Shown: piece by piece, positions 43,939 through 52,913 of the stretch | Layout of the letters: every line of letters begins with the position of its first letter | How positions within the stretch are numbered: position 1 is the stretch's first letter | Assembly: GCA_001045525.1 (NCBI GenBank) | Contig: LDWW01000007.1 | Coordinates: 1 to 64,000, forward strand | Reading direction: 5' to 3' | From: Chitinispirillum alkaliphilum | GTDB taxonomy: Bacteria > Fibrobacterota > Chitinivibrionia > Chitinivibrionales > Chitinispirillaceae | DNA length: 64,000 nt | Notes under the pieces: model-generated | The model's input: only the letters and a program-made list of their open reading frames with translations | Told to the model about the DNA's origin: nothing | Databases searched by the model: none | Position numbers and translations under genes: made by a program

Positions 43939-46227
43939 ATGCCTTTAGATATTACCCAACAGATCGCAGAGGATTTTTCACTTAACCTTACACAAACCCA
44001 AAACACATTGTCTCTTTTTGATGAAGGTGGCACAGTCCCTTTCATAGCCCGATACCGCAAAGAGATGACCGGTTCACTTGACGAAATACAGATCAGGGAT
44101 ATACAGCATCGCTACACTTACTACAAAGAACTTGAAGAGCGCAAAGAGAGCATCCTTGAGAGTATCAAATCCCAGGGAAAGCTTACCCCTGAACTGCAGA
44201 AGAAAATAATCGACACACTCAATAAAACTGAGCTTGAAGACCTCTACCTTCCCTACAAACCGAAACGCACCACAAGAGCAACCAAAGCAAAAGAGGCAGG
44301 ACTTGAGCCTCTCGCCCTGTGGCTTTTTGAGCTCAACTCAGCAGATGCCGATATCACAGAAAAAGCAAATGAGTTTCTCAATCCGGAAAAAGAGATCGAC
44401 ACTCCCCAGAAAGCACTCCAGGGAGCAAGCGACATCCTCGCAGAGCAGCTTTCTGATGATGCAGAGATAAGAAAAACTCTCAGAGAGCTTGCAATCGAAT
44501 CGGGAAATATCAAAAGCAGTGTTAAAAAAGAGTTTGAGAAGCAGAAAAGCAAATTTGAAATGTATTATGATTTCAGCGAAAAAGTCAGCACTCTTCCTGC
44601 TCACCGAATTTTGGCGATGCTCCGCGGAGAACGGGAAAAGGTGCTTCGCCTATCACTTGAAATGCCCCAGGAATCCGCACTCCATCAGCTTAGAAAGGCA
44701 CTGATCCGATTCCCTGAAAGTTCTGCGGCACAACTGCTCGAATCAACCGTACAGGACAGCTATGAACGCCTGCTTCTTCCCGCCACTGAAACAGAGATCA
44801 GAAAAGAGATCAGAGACAGGGCAGAGGCTGAATCCTTCAAAGTGTTTGGAAAGAACCTTGAAGCACTTCTGCTTTCCCCACCGGCAGGAAGAAAATCTGT
44901 TATCGGAATCGACCCGGGATTCAGGACTGGCTGCAAGGTTGTGGTCGTTGATGACACCGGGAAGTTTATTGAAAACTGTACAATCTATCCACACGAACCA
45001 CAAAACAAAAAAGATGAAGCCAAAGCTGTTATTCTTGCACTTGTACAGAAACACAAAACAGATCTCATAGCCATCGGAAACGGAACAGCCGGAAGAGAAA
45101 CAGAAGAGTTTATACGTGCTGTTTTAAAGGATGCCCCGAAAGAATCAAGACCTCTCAGTCTCATTGTCAATGAGTCTGGAGCAAGTATCTACAGCGCTTC
45201 CGATACAGCGATCAAGGAGTTTCCAGATCTGGACCTTACAGTCAGAGGAGCAATCTCTATAGCACGCAGACTTCAGGACCCTTTGTCCGAGCTGGTAAAA
45301 ATTGATCCCAAGTCAATAGGAGTTGGTCAGTATCAGCACGACGTGAACCAGAATAAACTCAAGGATGAACTCGATGAAGTTGTGGAGAGCTGTGTAAACA
45401 GGGTAGGGGTGGATATAAACCTGGCTTCCGAAGAGTTATTAAAATTCGTTTCGGGCCTCAACCGTCTTACAGCTTCGAATATCGTGAAGCACAGAAATAA
45501 AAATGGTGCATTCAGCAGCCGTGATGAACTGATGAATGTTTCCGGTATGGGGGATAAAAAATTCCAGCTCTCTGCCGGGTTTTTAAGAATAGCCGGTGCG
45601 AAGAACATTTTGGACAATTCATCTGTTCATCCTGAAAGATATGGGTTAGTCGAGAAAATGTCCCAGGAGCTTAAGACTTCGGTTCGTGAGCTTATAGGGA
45701 ATTCCGTTTTGATAAGAAGTATAAAAAAGGAACAGTTTGTAAGCGATGAAGTAGGGCTTCCTACAATAGAGGACATATTGAAGGAGTTGGAGCGTCCAGG
45801 AAGAGATCCCAGGGAAGAGTTCCATTATGCCCGCTTCAATGAGGATATAAATGAAATTTCAGACCTTAAAGAGGGAATGATTCTCGAGGGAACTGTGACA
45901 AACGTTACCAATTTCGGAGCATTCGTTGATATCGGAGTGCACCAGGATGGCCTTGTTCACATCTCACAGCTATCAAACAGTTTTGTTTCCGATCCCGCCC
46001 AGGTTGTCAAAGTTGGTCAGGTCGTAAAGGTGAGAGTTATAAGCGCCGATGCAGAGCTGAAAAGAATTTCCCTTTCCATGAAACTTGAGCCTGAGCAGGG
46101 TGAGAGTGCAAGAAAAGGACCTTCATCTTTTAAGGATAAAGGTAACAGGAGAAAAGAAGAGGGAAAAAAGAGTACCAAACTTAAGACAATTAAACCAAAA
46201 ATAAATATTAAGCGTCTTTTACCCTGA
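43939..46227 (+). CDS. tex: Tex family RNA-binding transcriptional accessory protein
   Basis: 762 residues, typical length. Ordered landmarks: N-terminal helical part with GGTVPFIARYRKEMTGSLDE, YqgF-like nuclease fold (IGIDPGFRTGCKVVVVD), ERGA-type motif NESGASIYSAS, helix-hairpin-helix (VSGLNRLTASNIVKHRN), and C-terminal S1 domain from about 645 (GTVTNVTNFGAFVDIGVHQD). The tail is Lys-rich. AAGGAG precedes the ATG by 11 nt. Acts on nucleic acids in transcription and toxin/competence control in studied species; the exact role is unclear. Confidence 0.95.
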   Translation: MPLDITQQIAEDFSLNLTQTQNTLSLFDEGGTVPFIARYRKEMTGSLDEIQIRDIQHRYTYYKELEERKESILESIKSQGKLTPELQKKIIDTLNKTELEDLYLPYKPKRTTRATKAKEAGLEPLALWLFELNSADADITEKANEFLNPEKEIDTPQKALQGASDILAEQLSDDAEIRKTLRELAIESGNIKSSVKKEFEKQKSKFEMYYDFSEKVSTLPAHRILAMLRGEREKVLRLSLEMPQESALHQLRKALIRFPESSAAQLLESTVQDSYERLLLPATETEIRKEIRDRAEAESFKVFGKNLEALLLSPPAGRKSVIGIDPGFRTGCKVVVVDDTGKFIENCTIYPHEPQNKKDEAKAVILALVQKHKTDLIAIGNGTAGRETEEFIRAVLKDAPKESRPLSLIVNESGASIYSASDTAIKEFPDLDLTVRGAISIARRLQDPLSELVKIDPKSIGVGQYQHDVNQNKLKDELDEVVESCVNRVGVDINLASEELLKFVSGLNRLTASNIVKHRNKNGAFSSRDELMNVSGMGDKKFQLSAGFLRIAGAKNILDNSSVHPERYGLVEKMSQELKTSVRELIGNSVLIRSIKKEQFVSDEVGLPTIEDILKELERPGRDPREEFHYARFNEDINEISDLKEGMILEGTVTNVTNFGAFVDIGVHQDGLVHISQLSNSFVSDPAQVVKVGQVVKVRVISADAELKRISLSMKLEPEQGESARKGPSSFKDKGNRRKEEGKKSTKLKTIKPKINIKRLLP

Positions 46228-46271
46228 TTTAGCTTACGGTAAACGAGCGTTTTGTAAGGGCAGGCAGCAGC

Positions 46272-46287
46272 TGGAAGAGAATTTGCT
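46272..46287 (+). promoter_or_regulatory. Candidate sigma-54 (-24/-12) promoter for the 46332 gene
   Basis: TGGAAGAGAATTTGCT keeps TGG, TTGCT and GG-N10-GC spacing but departs at the CAC of the -24 box. The -12 GC lies 46 nt before the ATG at 46332, the same geometry as at hsp20. Confidence 0.45.
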
Positions 46288-46331
46288 TTAGATATGGGTC
46301 ATAGGGAATCACTTTTTAGGAGAAAGGCTTT

Positions 46332-46658
46332 ATGACCCCTGAAAAACTCAAAAAACAGCAGCTGCTTGATTTTCTTGACAGTAAGATTTTCGATCCGGTA
46401 TTGGAAGCTCTTCCCGAGCAGTATTCAACCGAACGTGAGAAGAAGATGCTCATTGATGTTCAGGAAATTGCCCGTTATGAAAAAGACCACTACCACTTCC
46501 AGTTAATGTCAGCCAAAGAGATTAAAGAGGAGTATCTAAAAGAGGTTTCCAGAGATGGTGGCGGAAGAATCTCACGGGAACTTGAAGATCTTGAACTGCC
46601 CAAATTGCACCTTTTCAGAGAGCAATTTCTCGACCTTTGCAGAGAACTTCAAATCTAA
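46332..46658 (+). CDS. Uncharacterised small soluble protein
   Basis: 108 residues, highly charged, mostly helical (EKLKKQQLLDFLDSKIFDPV). No known family recognised. AGGAG stands 8-9 nt before the ATG. It is followed 48 nt later by another small charged protein, likely in one operon under the candidate sigma-54 promoter. Confidence 0.65.
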   Translation: MTPEKLKKQQLLDFLDSKIFDPVLEALPEQYSTEREKKMLIDVQEIARYEKDHYHFQLMSAKEIKEEYLKEVSRDGGGRISRELEDLELPKLHLFREQFLDLCRELQI

Positions 46659-46706
46659 GCAGATGCAAAACCGAATCAATTTCCTCACTGTGGAGGTAAC
46701 TAAAAT

Positions 46707-46895
46707 ATGGCATCTATTGATCTGAACAAAGAAGAACGTGACGTTTTGGCTGAAATTCTCGAAAATACTCTCTCTGATCTTAGAATGGAAATTCCCCATA
46801 CAGACAGCCCGTTCTATAAAGACAGTTTGAGGAGCAAAAAAGCAGTCGTCTTGTCGATAATACAAAAACTTAAAGAGGCGATGACAGACTCATAA
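46707..46895 (+). CDS. Uncharacterised small helical protein
   Basis: 62 residues (MASIDLNKEERDVLAEILEN onward), two predicted helices around a proline-containing turn, acidic. GGAGG lies 9 nt before the ATG. Family not recognised. Probably co-transcribed with the preceding gene. Confidence 0.65.
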   Translation: MASIDLNKEERDVLAEILENTLSDLRMEIPHTDSPFYKDSLRSKKAVVLSIIQKLKEAMTDS

Positions 46896-46971
46896 CCATT
46901 TTTTTCCCCACTCTTATCTAATAATCTGGACTTCTTCATGTACAATGTACTATTTTAAAAATCTTAATTCA

Positions 46972-47057
46972 GGAGGACTAGGATAATTGGTAATCCAGCG
47001 GTCTTGAAAACCGCCGACCTTGCGGTCTTGGGGGTTCGAGTCCCTCGTCCTCCGCCA
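46972..47057 (+). tRNA. tRNA-Ser (anticodon UGA)
   Basis: 86 nt including an encoded CCA. Acceptor stem GGAGGAC/GTCCTCC (46972-46978 with 47047-47053), D arm GGAT/ATCC, anticodon stem GCGGT/ACCGC around CTTGAAA (anticodon TGA), a long variable arm GACC-TTGC-GGTC, and a T arm with GGTTCGAGTCC. The long variable arm and anticodon identify serine. Confidence 0.95.
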
Positions 47058-47066
47058 TCAAGTTTC

Positions 47067-47105
47067 AAAGCCGCTTCGCCCTGAAGGCAAAGCGGCTTTC
47101 TTTTT
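47067..47105 (+). terminator. Terminator after tRNA-Ser
   Basis: AAAGCCGCTT (47067-47076) pairs with AAGCGGCTTT (47090-47099), followed by CTTTTT. It lies 10 nt past the tRNA and overlaps the end of the convergent transporter gene. Confidence 0.8.
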
Positions 47106-49467
47106 ATGATAGCAGATCCGCTTCACCTGTTGAATAGATGAACAGAGTGGTGGGTAATTTTTCCAATAATGCCCCGACTGAACTTTGAAACTGCCCCGCA
47201 TACTGCTCTTCCGGTAAACTCAGCCCCAGAAACACTACAGTAGCATCTGAGGAGTACTCGTATAATAAATCGCTGAATTTTTTCCCCGAGAAAACTATCT
47301 CAATATCTGCATCTATTCTGGCCGCATCTATAAGCCTTTTCATCTCGCTGTAGGATTCACTTTTTTGAGAGATCTCTGTTACCACACGCAATATCCTTAT
47401 CTGTGCCCCAGACCATTCAGGATTCAACGTTAAAAGATAGGCCAGAATGACCATAAGGGAACCGTTTTGCTCACCTCTCCACCATATATCAATGCGCTTT
47501 CTTCCTTTATCAGGCAATCCGTTGTCGTGAACCAACACAACACTCATATCAAGCATTGCTGCAGTTTTAAGAGAACGCAGATAACCTGCGGCTCGGGAAG
47601 GATCCCCCGACCAGCCAAACAGTGCCAGGTTGGGTTTGATAGGACCAATCGAGGTTGATTGTAAAAACATGTTCAGGCCCTGATCAAAATCCCGCGTTAT
47701 CAGCACTTCAGGAAAAGCCCTTATTTTGTGTTCTTTAACAAAAGTGTCAAGTTTTGAGATTGTTGCGGTACGCTCTTCAAGCATGTTATCAAGCTTTCCC
47801 TGCTGAAGCAAAGCCATGGTCACTATACCTCTTCCGCTGCTGAGCCAGTCTGCATATTTTACCAGAGTGAGTCTGCGCTTGGGGTTACCCGAGAGCACAA
47901 CAATCGTGGGTCGCCAGTTCTTGGAGTGAACGGGAAGCTGTGAGAGCCTGAAAAGATGATCCCTTGTTCTGCTGTATACAAAGCCACGTCTGGCATCCCC
48001 AAATGATGCTTCCATGATAAATCTTTTTACATAGAGAAAAATAGAGAAAACAAGAAATGTGGCTGCAACAGCGACCGGTGCATCTACAAGAAATGAAACC
48101 GCAAAGCTTGCCCCTGCTCCTATAAGTGCAGGAAACCAGTGGAAAAACTTGAACCTTGGTCTGAATGAAGGGTTTTTGGTAAATGACTCCACAAATGCCG
48201 CGAGATTGGTTATACCGTACGTCCAAAGAAAAAGCATAGTTACCAAAGATGCAACTATATTGAATGCTTCCCCGTCACCTCCGTTCCTTGCAAGATAGAT
48301 CACCAGAAAGCTTATGGCAAAAGTCAGATAAAGCGCTCTTCTTGGTTCTCCGTTTTTTCCAAGGTGGGAAAATGGTGAAGCGGGTTTAAGGATTTTGTCC
48401 TGACCCAGGGACTGCAGGACCCTCGGAGCTCCAAGCAGTGACCCGATTGCACTTGAAATTGTGGCACAAAAAACCCCGCCAATAACTAAGAATCCGCTAA
48501 AAAGGGGAGCTATGGACACAAGGCTATGAAAGGGGGAATTTATCAGATCATTTCTTGAAATGGCTCCTCCTACCAAAATAACCTGAGCCGCATATATGAA
48601 AAATCCTGCTCCTATTGCGAACAGTGTCCCCATCGGAATAGATCTGGAGGGGTTTTTGAGATCCCCTGACATATTGACTCCGGCCATTATTCCTGTCACT
48701 GCAGGAAAATATATGGCAAACAGCGCCCAGAATGAGAACTGGATCTCCTGTGGAGCACGTAAATTATTTCTTAACAGAGTTATATCGAAATTAAGAGCAG
48801 CTCCCCCAATAAATGCAAGGATAGCGAGCCCGAGAATGGCCATAATTGCATACTGAGCCTTTATCGCCCAACCTGCACCGATATACGCTATACTAAACAG
48901 AAATAGCAGTGTTACAATTGCGATCAGTCCGAAATAGGGCTGAAGCGGTGGGATAAAGGCAAAACTGTCTGCAGTGAAAATAAGGGCTTCGGTGAAACCA
49001 AGAATATAAAACGGAACAGAGAGGGTTTGAGCAAGATACAGGGTGAGCCCGATGGTGCCCCCGAATTCAGGTCCCATAGTTCTTGAGATGAGATAGTAGG
49101 CTCCCCCTCCCTTTACCTCGGTGTTGGTTGCAATTGCTGAGATGGATAATCCTGTGAGCGCACTGATTGTTTTGGAAAGGATAAGAATAAGAAGTGTTGC
49201 GATAATGCCGGCATGCCCAATCACAAATCCGGCACGCATGAACATGATCACACCAAGGATGGTAAGTATGGAAGGGGTAAATACCCCACCAAAGGTGGAG
49301 AACTTATTCAGACCAGACTCTGCAATGGGGTCTGCTGTCTTGGCAGATTTTTCTTTGACTGGTGCTAAAGAGGATCTGCTGAGCTGATTTTGATTTCGAG
49401 TGGTAATTTGCCCTTCTCCATCAAGGTATGTTTTTCTCCTGCACCTGAATTCTTTTATCCAACTCAA
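47104..49467 (-). CDS. SLC12-like cation-chloride cotransporter (APC superfamily)
   Basis: 787 residues. Twelve hydrophobic helices between about 60 and 480, opening with KFSTFGGVFTPSILTILGVI and MFMRAGFVIG, the signature start of SLC12/NKCC-KCC transporters; TGIMAGVNMSGDLKNPSRSIP is the diagnostic family block. The C-terminal 300 residues are a soluble domain with SLC12-type pattern. Likely couples K+ and/or Na+ with Cl- transport. The start is uncertain: the only early candidate is a TTG at 49467, overlapping the citrate synthase gene by 47 nt, with no clear ribosome site. Confidence 0.85.
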   Translation of the reverse strand: MSWIKEFRCRRKTYLDGEGQITTRNQNQLSRSSLAPVKEKSAKTADPIAESGLNKFSTFGGVFTPSILTILGVIMFMRAGFVIGHAGIIATLLILILSKTISALTGLSISAIATNTEVKGGGAYYLISRTMGPEFGGTIGLTLYLAQTLSVPFYILGFTEALIFTADSFAFIPPLQPYFGLIAIVTLLFLFSIAYIGAGWAIKAQYAIMAILGLAILAFIGGAALNFDITLLRNNLRAPQEIQFSFWALFAIYFPAVTGIMAGVNMSGDLKNPSRSIPMGTLFAIGAGFFIYAAQVILVGGAISRNDLINSPFHSLVSIAPLFSGFLVIGGVFCATISSAIGSLLGAPRVLQSLGQDKILKPASPFSHLGKNGEPRRALYLTFAISFLVIYLARNGGDGEAFNIVASLVTMLFLWTYGITNLAAFVESFTKNPSFRPRFKFFHWFPALIGAGASFAVSFLVDAPVAVAATFLVFSIFLYVKRFIMEASFGDARRGFVYSRTRDHLFRLSQLPVHSKNWRPTIVVLSGNPKRRLTLVKYADWLSSGRGIVTMALLQQGKLDNMLEERTATISKLDTFVKEHKIRAFPEVLITRDFDQGLNMFLQSTSIGPIKPNLALFGWSGDPSRAAGYLRSLKTAAMLDMSVVLVHDNGLPDKGRKRIDIWWRGEQNGSLMVILAYLLTLNPEWSGAQIRILRVVTEISQKSESYSEMKRLIDAARIDADIEIVFSGKKFSDLLYEYSSDATVVFLGLSLPEEQYAGQFQSSVGALLEKLPTTLFIYSTGEADLLS

Positions 49468-50818
49468 GGTAAGCCCGTTTTTGTTCTGTGCATTTGTAAG
49501 CAGGCCGGATAATTTTGCCTCTGTTTACAAGTTCCTCCATCCGGTGTGCACACCAGCCAGTGATTCTTGAAACCGCAAAAATGGGAGTAAACAGCTCCTG
49601 TGGTATACCAAGCATGCTATATACAAATCCTGAATAAAAGTCTACATTTGCACTGACACCCTTGTACATTTTACTTACATTTGAGATTGCTTTTGGAGCA
49701 AGTTTTTCAACCAGACTATAAAGGGCAAACTCTTTTTCCAATCCTTTGGACTTAGCCAGTTCTTCAACATGCTGTTTGAATACAACAGCCCTTGGATCAG
49801 AAACGGAGTAAACGGCATGTCCTATTCCATATATCAGGCCCGAGTTGTCGAAAGCTTCTTTTTTCAGGATTTTATCAAGAAACCCCGACACCTCCTCTTC
49901 ATCCTGCCAGTCAGATATCTCATTTTTTATACACTCAAACATCTGTACGACCTTGGCATTTGCCCCGCCATGTCGCGGGCCTTTAAGCGAACCAAGCGCA
50001 GCAGCTATTACAGAGTAGGTATCAGCTCCGGAAGAAGTCACTACATGGGCTGTAAAGGAGGAATTGTTTCCTCCTCCATGCTCTGCATGAAGCACCAGTG
50101 CCAAATCAAGCAGTTCTGCCTCCAGGCGTGTATAGCTGCTGTCATGTCTGAGCATATGCAGTATATTTTCCGCTGTGGAAAGCTCAGGATTTGGGGGATG
50201 GATCACAAGTGAATTATTCCCGTGGAAATGGGAGTACGCCTGATAGCCATAAACAGCTAAAAGGGGGAAGGTGGTTATGAGCTGAAGACTTTGTCGCAAA
50301 ACATTGGGGATAGAAATATCATCAGCACTCTCATCATAGCTGTACAGAGCAAGTACAGTCCTTGCAAGCACATTCATCATATCCCTGCTTGGGGCTTTCA
50401 TGATCATATCCCGTACAAAGCCACGTGGCAGAGTTCTGAATTCAGTAAGTATGTTCTCAAACTCTTCCAGCTGTTCACCTGTAGGCAGATTTCCAAACAA
50501 AAGCAGGTAACAGGTTTCCTCAAACCCAAAACGGCCATCTTTCCGGAAACCATTTACCAGGTCGATAATGTTGACCCCTCTGTAACTCAATCGACCAGGC
50601 ACCGGAACCATCTCCCCTTCATCAAGAACGTAGGAGTGCACCTCCCCGATGCGTGTCAACCCGGCTAAAACACCTCTTCCACTTATATCCCGAAGCCCTC
50701 TCTTTACTTCATATTTCTTATATAATTCAGCTTCAACAGTATTACATTTGTTGACAGAATCGCTCCATTCATTAACTACCTGAGAAAAACTTCTGCAGTT
50801 ATTTAACGTTTCTTCCAT
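49421..50818 (-). CDS. gltA: Citrate synthase
   Basis: 465 residues from the ATG at 50818, with AGGAG 5 nt upstream; 13 upstream codons are rejected. Active-site blocks: HAEHGGGNNSSFTAHVVTSS, GPRHGGANAKVV and GIGHAVYSVSDPR, with the catalytic His residues present. Length and the eukaryote-like blocks put it in the longer citrate synthase group; 2-methylcitrate synthase is less likely. Condenses acetyl-CoA with oxaloacetate. Other TCA genes are not nearby. Confidence 0.92.
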   Translation of the reverse strand: MEETLNNCRSFSQVVNEWSDSVNKCNTVEAELYKKYEVKRGLRDISGRGVLAGLTRIGEVHSYVLDEGEMVPVPGRLSYRGVNIIDLVNGFRKDGRFGFEETCYLLLFGNLPTGEQLEEFENILTEFRTLPRGFVRDMIMKAPSRDMMNVLARTVLALYSYDESADDISIPNVLRQSLQLITTFPLLAVYGYQAYSHFHGNNSLVIHPPNPELSTAENILHMLRHDSSYTRLEAELLDLALVLHAEHGGGNNSSFTAHVVTSSGADTYSVIAAALGSLKGPRHGGANAKVVQMFECIKNEISDWQDEEEVSGFLDKILKKEAFDNSGLIYGIGHAVYSVSDPRAVVFKQHVEELAKSKGLEKEFALYSLVEKLAPKAISNVSKMYKGVSANVDFYSGFVYSMLGIPQELFTPIFAVSRITGWCAHRMEELVNRGKIIRPAYKCTEQKRAYLELDKRIQVQEKNIP

Positions 50819-50879
50819 GCCTGCTCCTGTAAATGCGTTCTGTGAATCAGAAAACATTCAGATTATCGAACCCCTGAGC

Positions 50880-51149
50880 TTAACGAGGATTCCAGCTTTG
50901 GGCAGATGAAATGATCAGTGCCAGAAAAGCCATCATCCCTACCGCAAGCCACACCTGCCTTTTGTGGTCATATTCCCTGCGAACAATCGAAATGCGATCC
51001 TGCTCCAGAGAATCAGGTATTTCACCTATGTTTTGCAATGAATCGACATATATCGATTCTGCCTGAGTCTCATCGGTATTTGCGGTTTCATGCGCCTCTG
51101 TTAAGAAAACCCCTATGAGAATCAATGGTACAATCAGAAAAATTTTCAT
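50880..51149 (-). CDS. Uncharacterised small exported/membrane protein
   Basis: 89 residues. N-terminal signal (1-19), an acidic middle (about 22-60) and a C-terminal membrane helix (about 66-84, VWLAVGMMAFLALIISSAQS). Family not recognised. Starts one base after the gatB stop, so probably co-transcribed. Confidence 0.65.
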   Translation of the reverse strand: MKIFLIVPLILIGVFLTEAHETANTDETQAESIYVDSLQNIGEIPDSLEQDRISIVRREYDHKRQVWLAVGMMAFLALIISSAQSWNPR

Positions 51150-51150
51150 A

Positions 51151-52581
51151 CTACTGTTCCAACAGATTCCGTAAAATGGCTCCAGCTTCTTTTGGGTTTG
51201 CAGCCCCCTTTGTGGCTTTCATGATCTGCCCCATAAAATAAGACATGAGCTTTTTGTCTCCCTGTCTGTACCGTTCTGCTTCCGGAGCGTTTGAAGCCAC
51301 AACAGATTCAATAACAGACTGAAGAGCCCCGCTGTCAGATACCTGCTTCAGACCCTGTTCCTCAATAATGACCTGAGGATCCTTATCCTCTTTTTCCATC
51401 AAATCAATTACTTTTCTGGCAGCTTTAGAAGATACACTTCCTTTTTCAATCAGAGATATCAGTGTCCCAAGCCTTTGATGTGTAACATTAAGCTGATCGG
51501 GAGATTGCACCTTCTTCTCATTTATAAGCCGCATTATATCACCCATGATCCAGTTAGCTGCAGATTTAGGATCCTTACACACTGATGCGGTATTTTCAAA
51601 ATACTGAGCCAAGCCGATTGTTGATGTAAGCACTTCTGCAGCATAAGGAGAAAGCGAATACTGCTCAACAAAGCGATGACGACGCACTGCAGGCAATTCC
51701 GGAAGAGTTTCCTTCATCCGTTCAATCCACGAATCCTCTATTATAAGCGGCATCAGATCCGGATCCGGAAAGTATCGATAATCATGAGCATTCTCTTTTG
51801 TTCTCATAGCCACAGATCTGGCATTCACAGGATCCCAAAGAAAGGTCTGCTGAATTATTTTTCCTCCGCTGCTCAGGATCTCTTTCTGGCGAGTGTACTC
51901 ATACTCCAGCGCTTTTTCGAGATTTCTGAAACTGTTCATATTCTTTATTTCTGTTTTTGTGCCCAGTTTCTTTTCACCCCTGGGCCTGAGAGAAATATTC
52001 GCATCACAACGCAGGCTGCCCTGTTCCATATTACAGTCACAAATCTGGAGATATTCCAGGATCTGCTTTATGCCTGTGAGATATGCATATGCCTCCCCGG
52101 GACTCCTGAGATCTGGCTCGGATACAATCTCAATCAATGGAGTGCCACACCGGTTAACATCGAAAAGTGAATCCCGGTCCTGATCGTGGATCAATTTTCC
52201 GGCATCTTCCTCCAAATGTATGCGGGTAATGCCAATCTCCCTTTCTTCCCCATCAACAGAAATACACAGTTTACCGGGACCACATACCGGTATTTCGTAC
52301 TGAGAGATCTGATATCCTTTAGGGAGATCGGGGTAGAAGTAGTTTTTTCTGGCGAAAATTGATTTGTTATTGATAGAGCAGTCTACTGCCAATCCCATTC
52401 TGATTGCCATCTCCACTGCTTTTCGGTTTAAAACAGGAAGAGAACCCGGAAGTCCGGTACATACGGGACACCCATGAGTGTTGGGCGGATCACCAAAGGC
52501 AGTTTTACAACCACAGAACAGCTTTGTGTTAGTCAGAAGCTGTGCATGAACTTCAAGCCCTATAACTATTTCATACTCCAA
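51151..52581 (-). CDS. gatB: Aspartyl/glutamyl-tRNA(Asn/Gln) amidotransferase subunit B
   Basis: 476 residues. I start it at the TTG at 52581, eight nt after GGGAGG, giving the family-typical MEYEIVIGLEVHAQL; the open frame runs six codons further up into that ribosome site. Zinc cysteines in FCGC and GCPVCTGLPG, and the C-terminal tail domain (ANWIMGDIMRLIN) are present. Forms Gln- and/or Asn-tRNA by transamidation together with GatA and GatC, which are not adjacent. Confidence 0.95.
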   Translation of the reverse strand: MEYEIVIGLEVHAQLLTNTKLFCGCKTAFGDPPNTHGCPVCTGLPGSLPVLNRKAVEMAIRMGLAVDCSINNKSIFARKNYFYPDLPKGYQISQYEIPVCGPGKLCISVDGEEREIGITRIHLEEDAGKLIHDQDRDSLFDVNRCGTPLIEIVSEPDLRSPGEAYAYLTGIKQILEYLQICDCNMEQGSLRCDANISLRPRGEKKLGTKTEIKNMNSFRNLEKALEYEYTRQKEILSSGGKIIQQTFLWDPVNARSVAMRTKENAHDYRYFPDPDLMPLIIEDSWIERMKETLPELPAVRRHRFVEQYSLSPYAAEVLTSTIGLAQYFENTASVCKDPKSAANWIMGDIMRLINEKKVQSPDQLNVTHQRLGTLISLIEKGSVSSKAARKVIDLMEKEDKDPQVIIEEQGLKQVSDSGALQSVIESVVASNAPEAERYRQGDKKLMSYFMGQIMKATKGAANPKEAGAILRNLLEQ

Positions 52582-52913
52582 ATTAACCGCCTCCCGCAAA
52601 TTTTATGTATAATAGAAATTAGACAAGTATGATTGATTAAAATAGATACGTGTGAGTACCTAATTTATTATTTTCACTCATTTACCATATCTTTTAAGGT
52701 CAAAGCCGGACAAACTACCAGGTTTATTGCAATTTAACCATGAAATAAGGTCGGTTGTTTATATCTCAACACAAAATACAGCATCCCCAATTGTTACGGC
52801 ACAGGACAGAGCGGCATTTTTTAACCTCTCAATTATGCATACGAAGAAAGATATCTGTTTTGTGGAGTTCATGCATAAAGTTTCTTCTCAGAATCAGAAG
52901 AAGGATATGCGAC
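52582..52913. other. Intergenic region upstream of gatB
   Basis: About 330 nt of AT-rich sequence between the SPOR-protein gene and gatB, both on the minus strand. Plus-strand short frames here lack ribosome sites. No repeat or clear terminator was recognised. Confidence 0.5.

Noticed and set aside
46972-47057. tRNA-Sec
   Set aside because: The loop is CTTGAAA, giving anticodon UGA (Ser); Sec would need UCA, and the acceptor stem is 7 bp.
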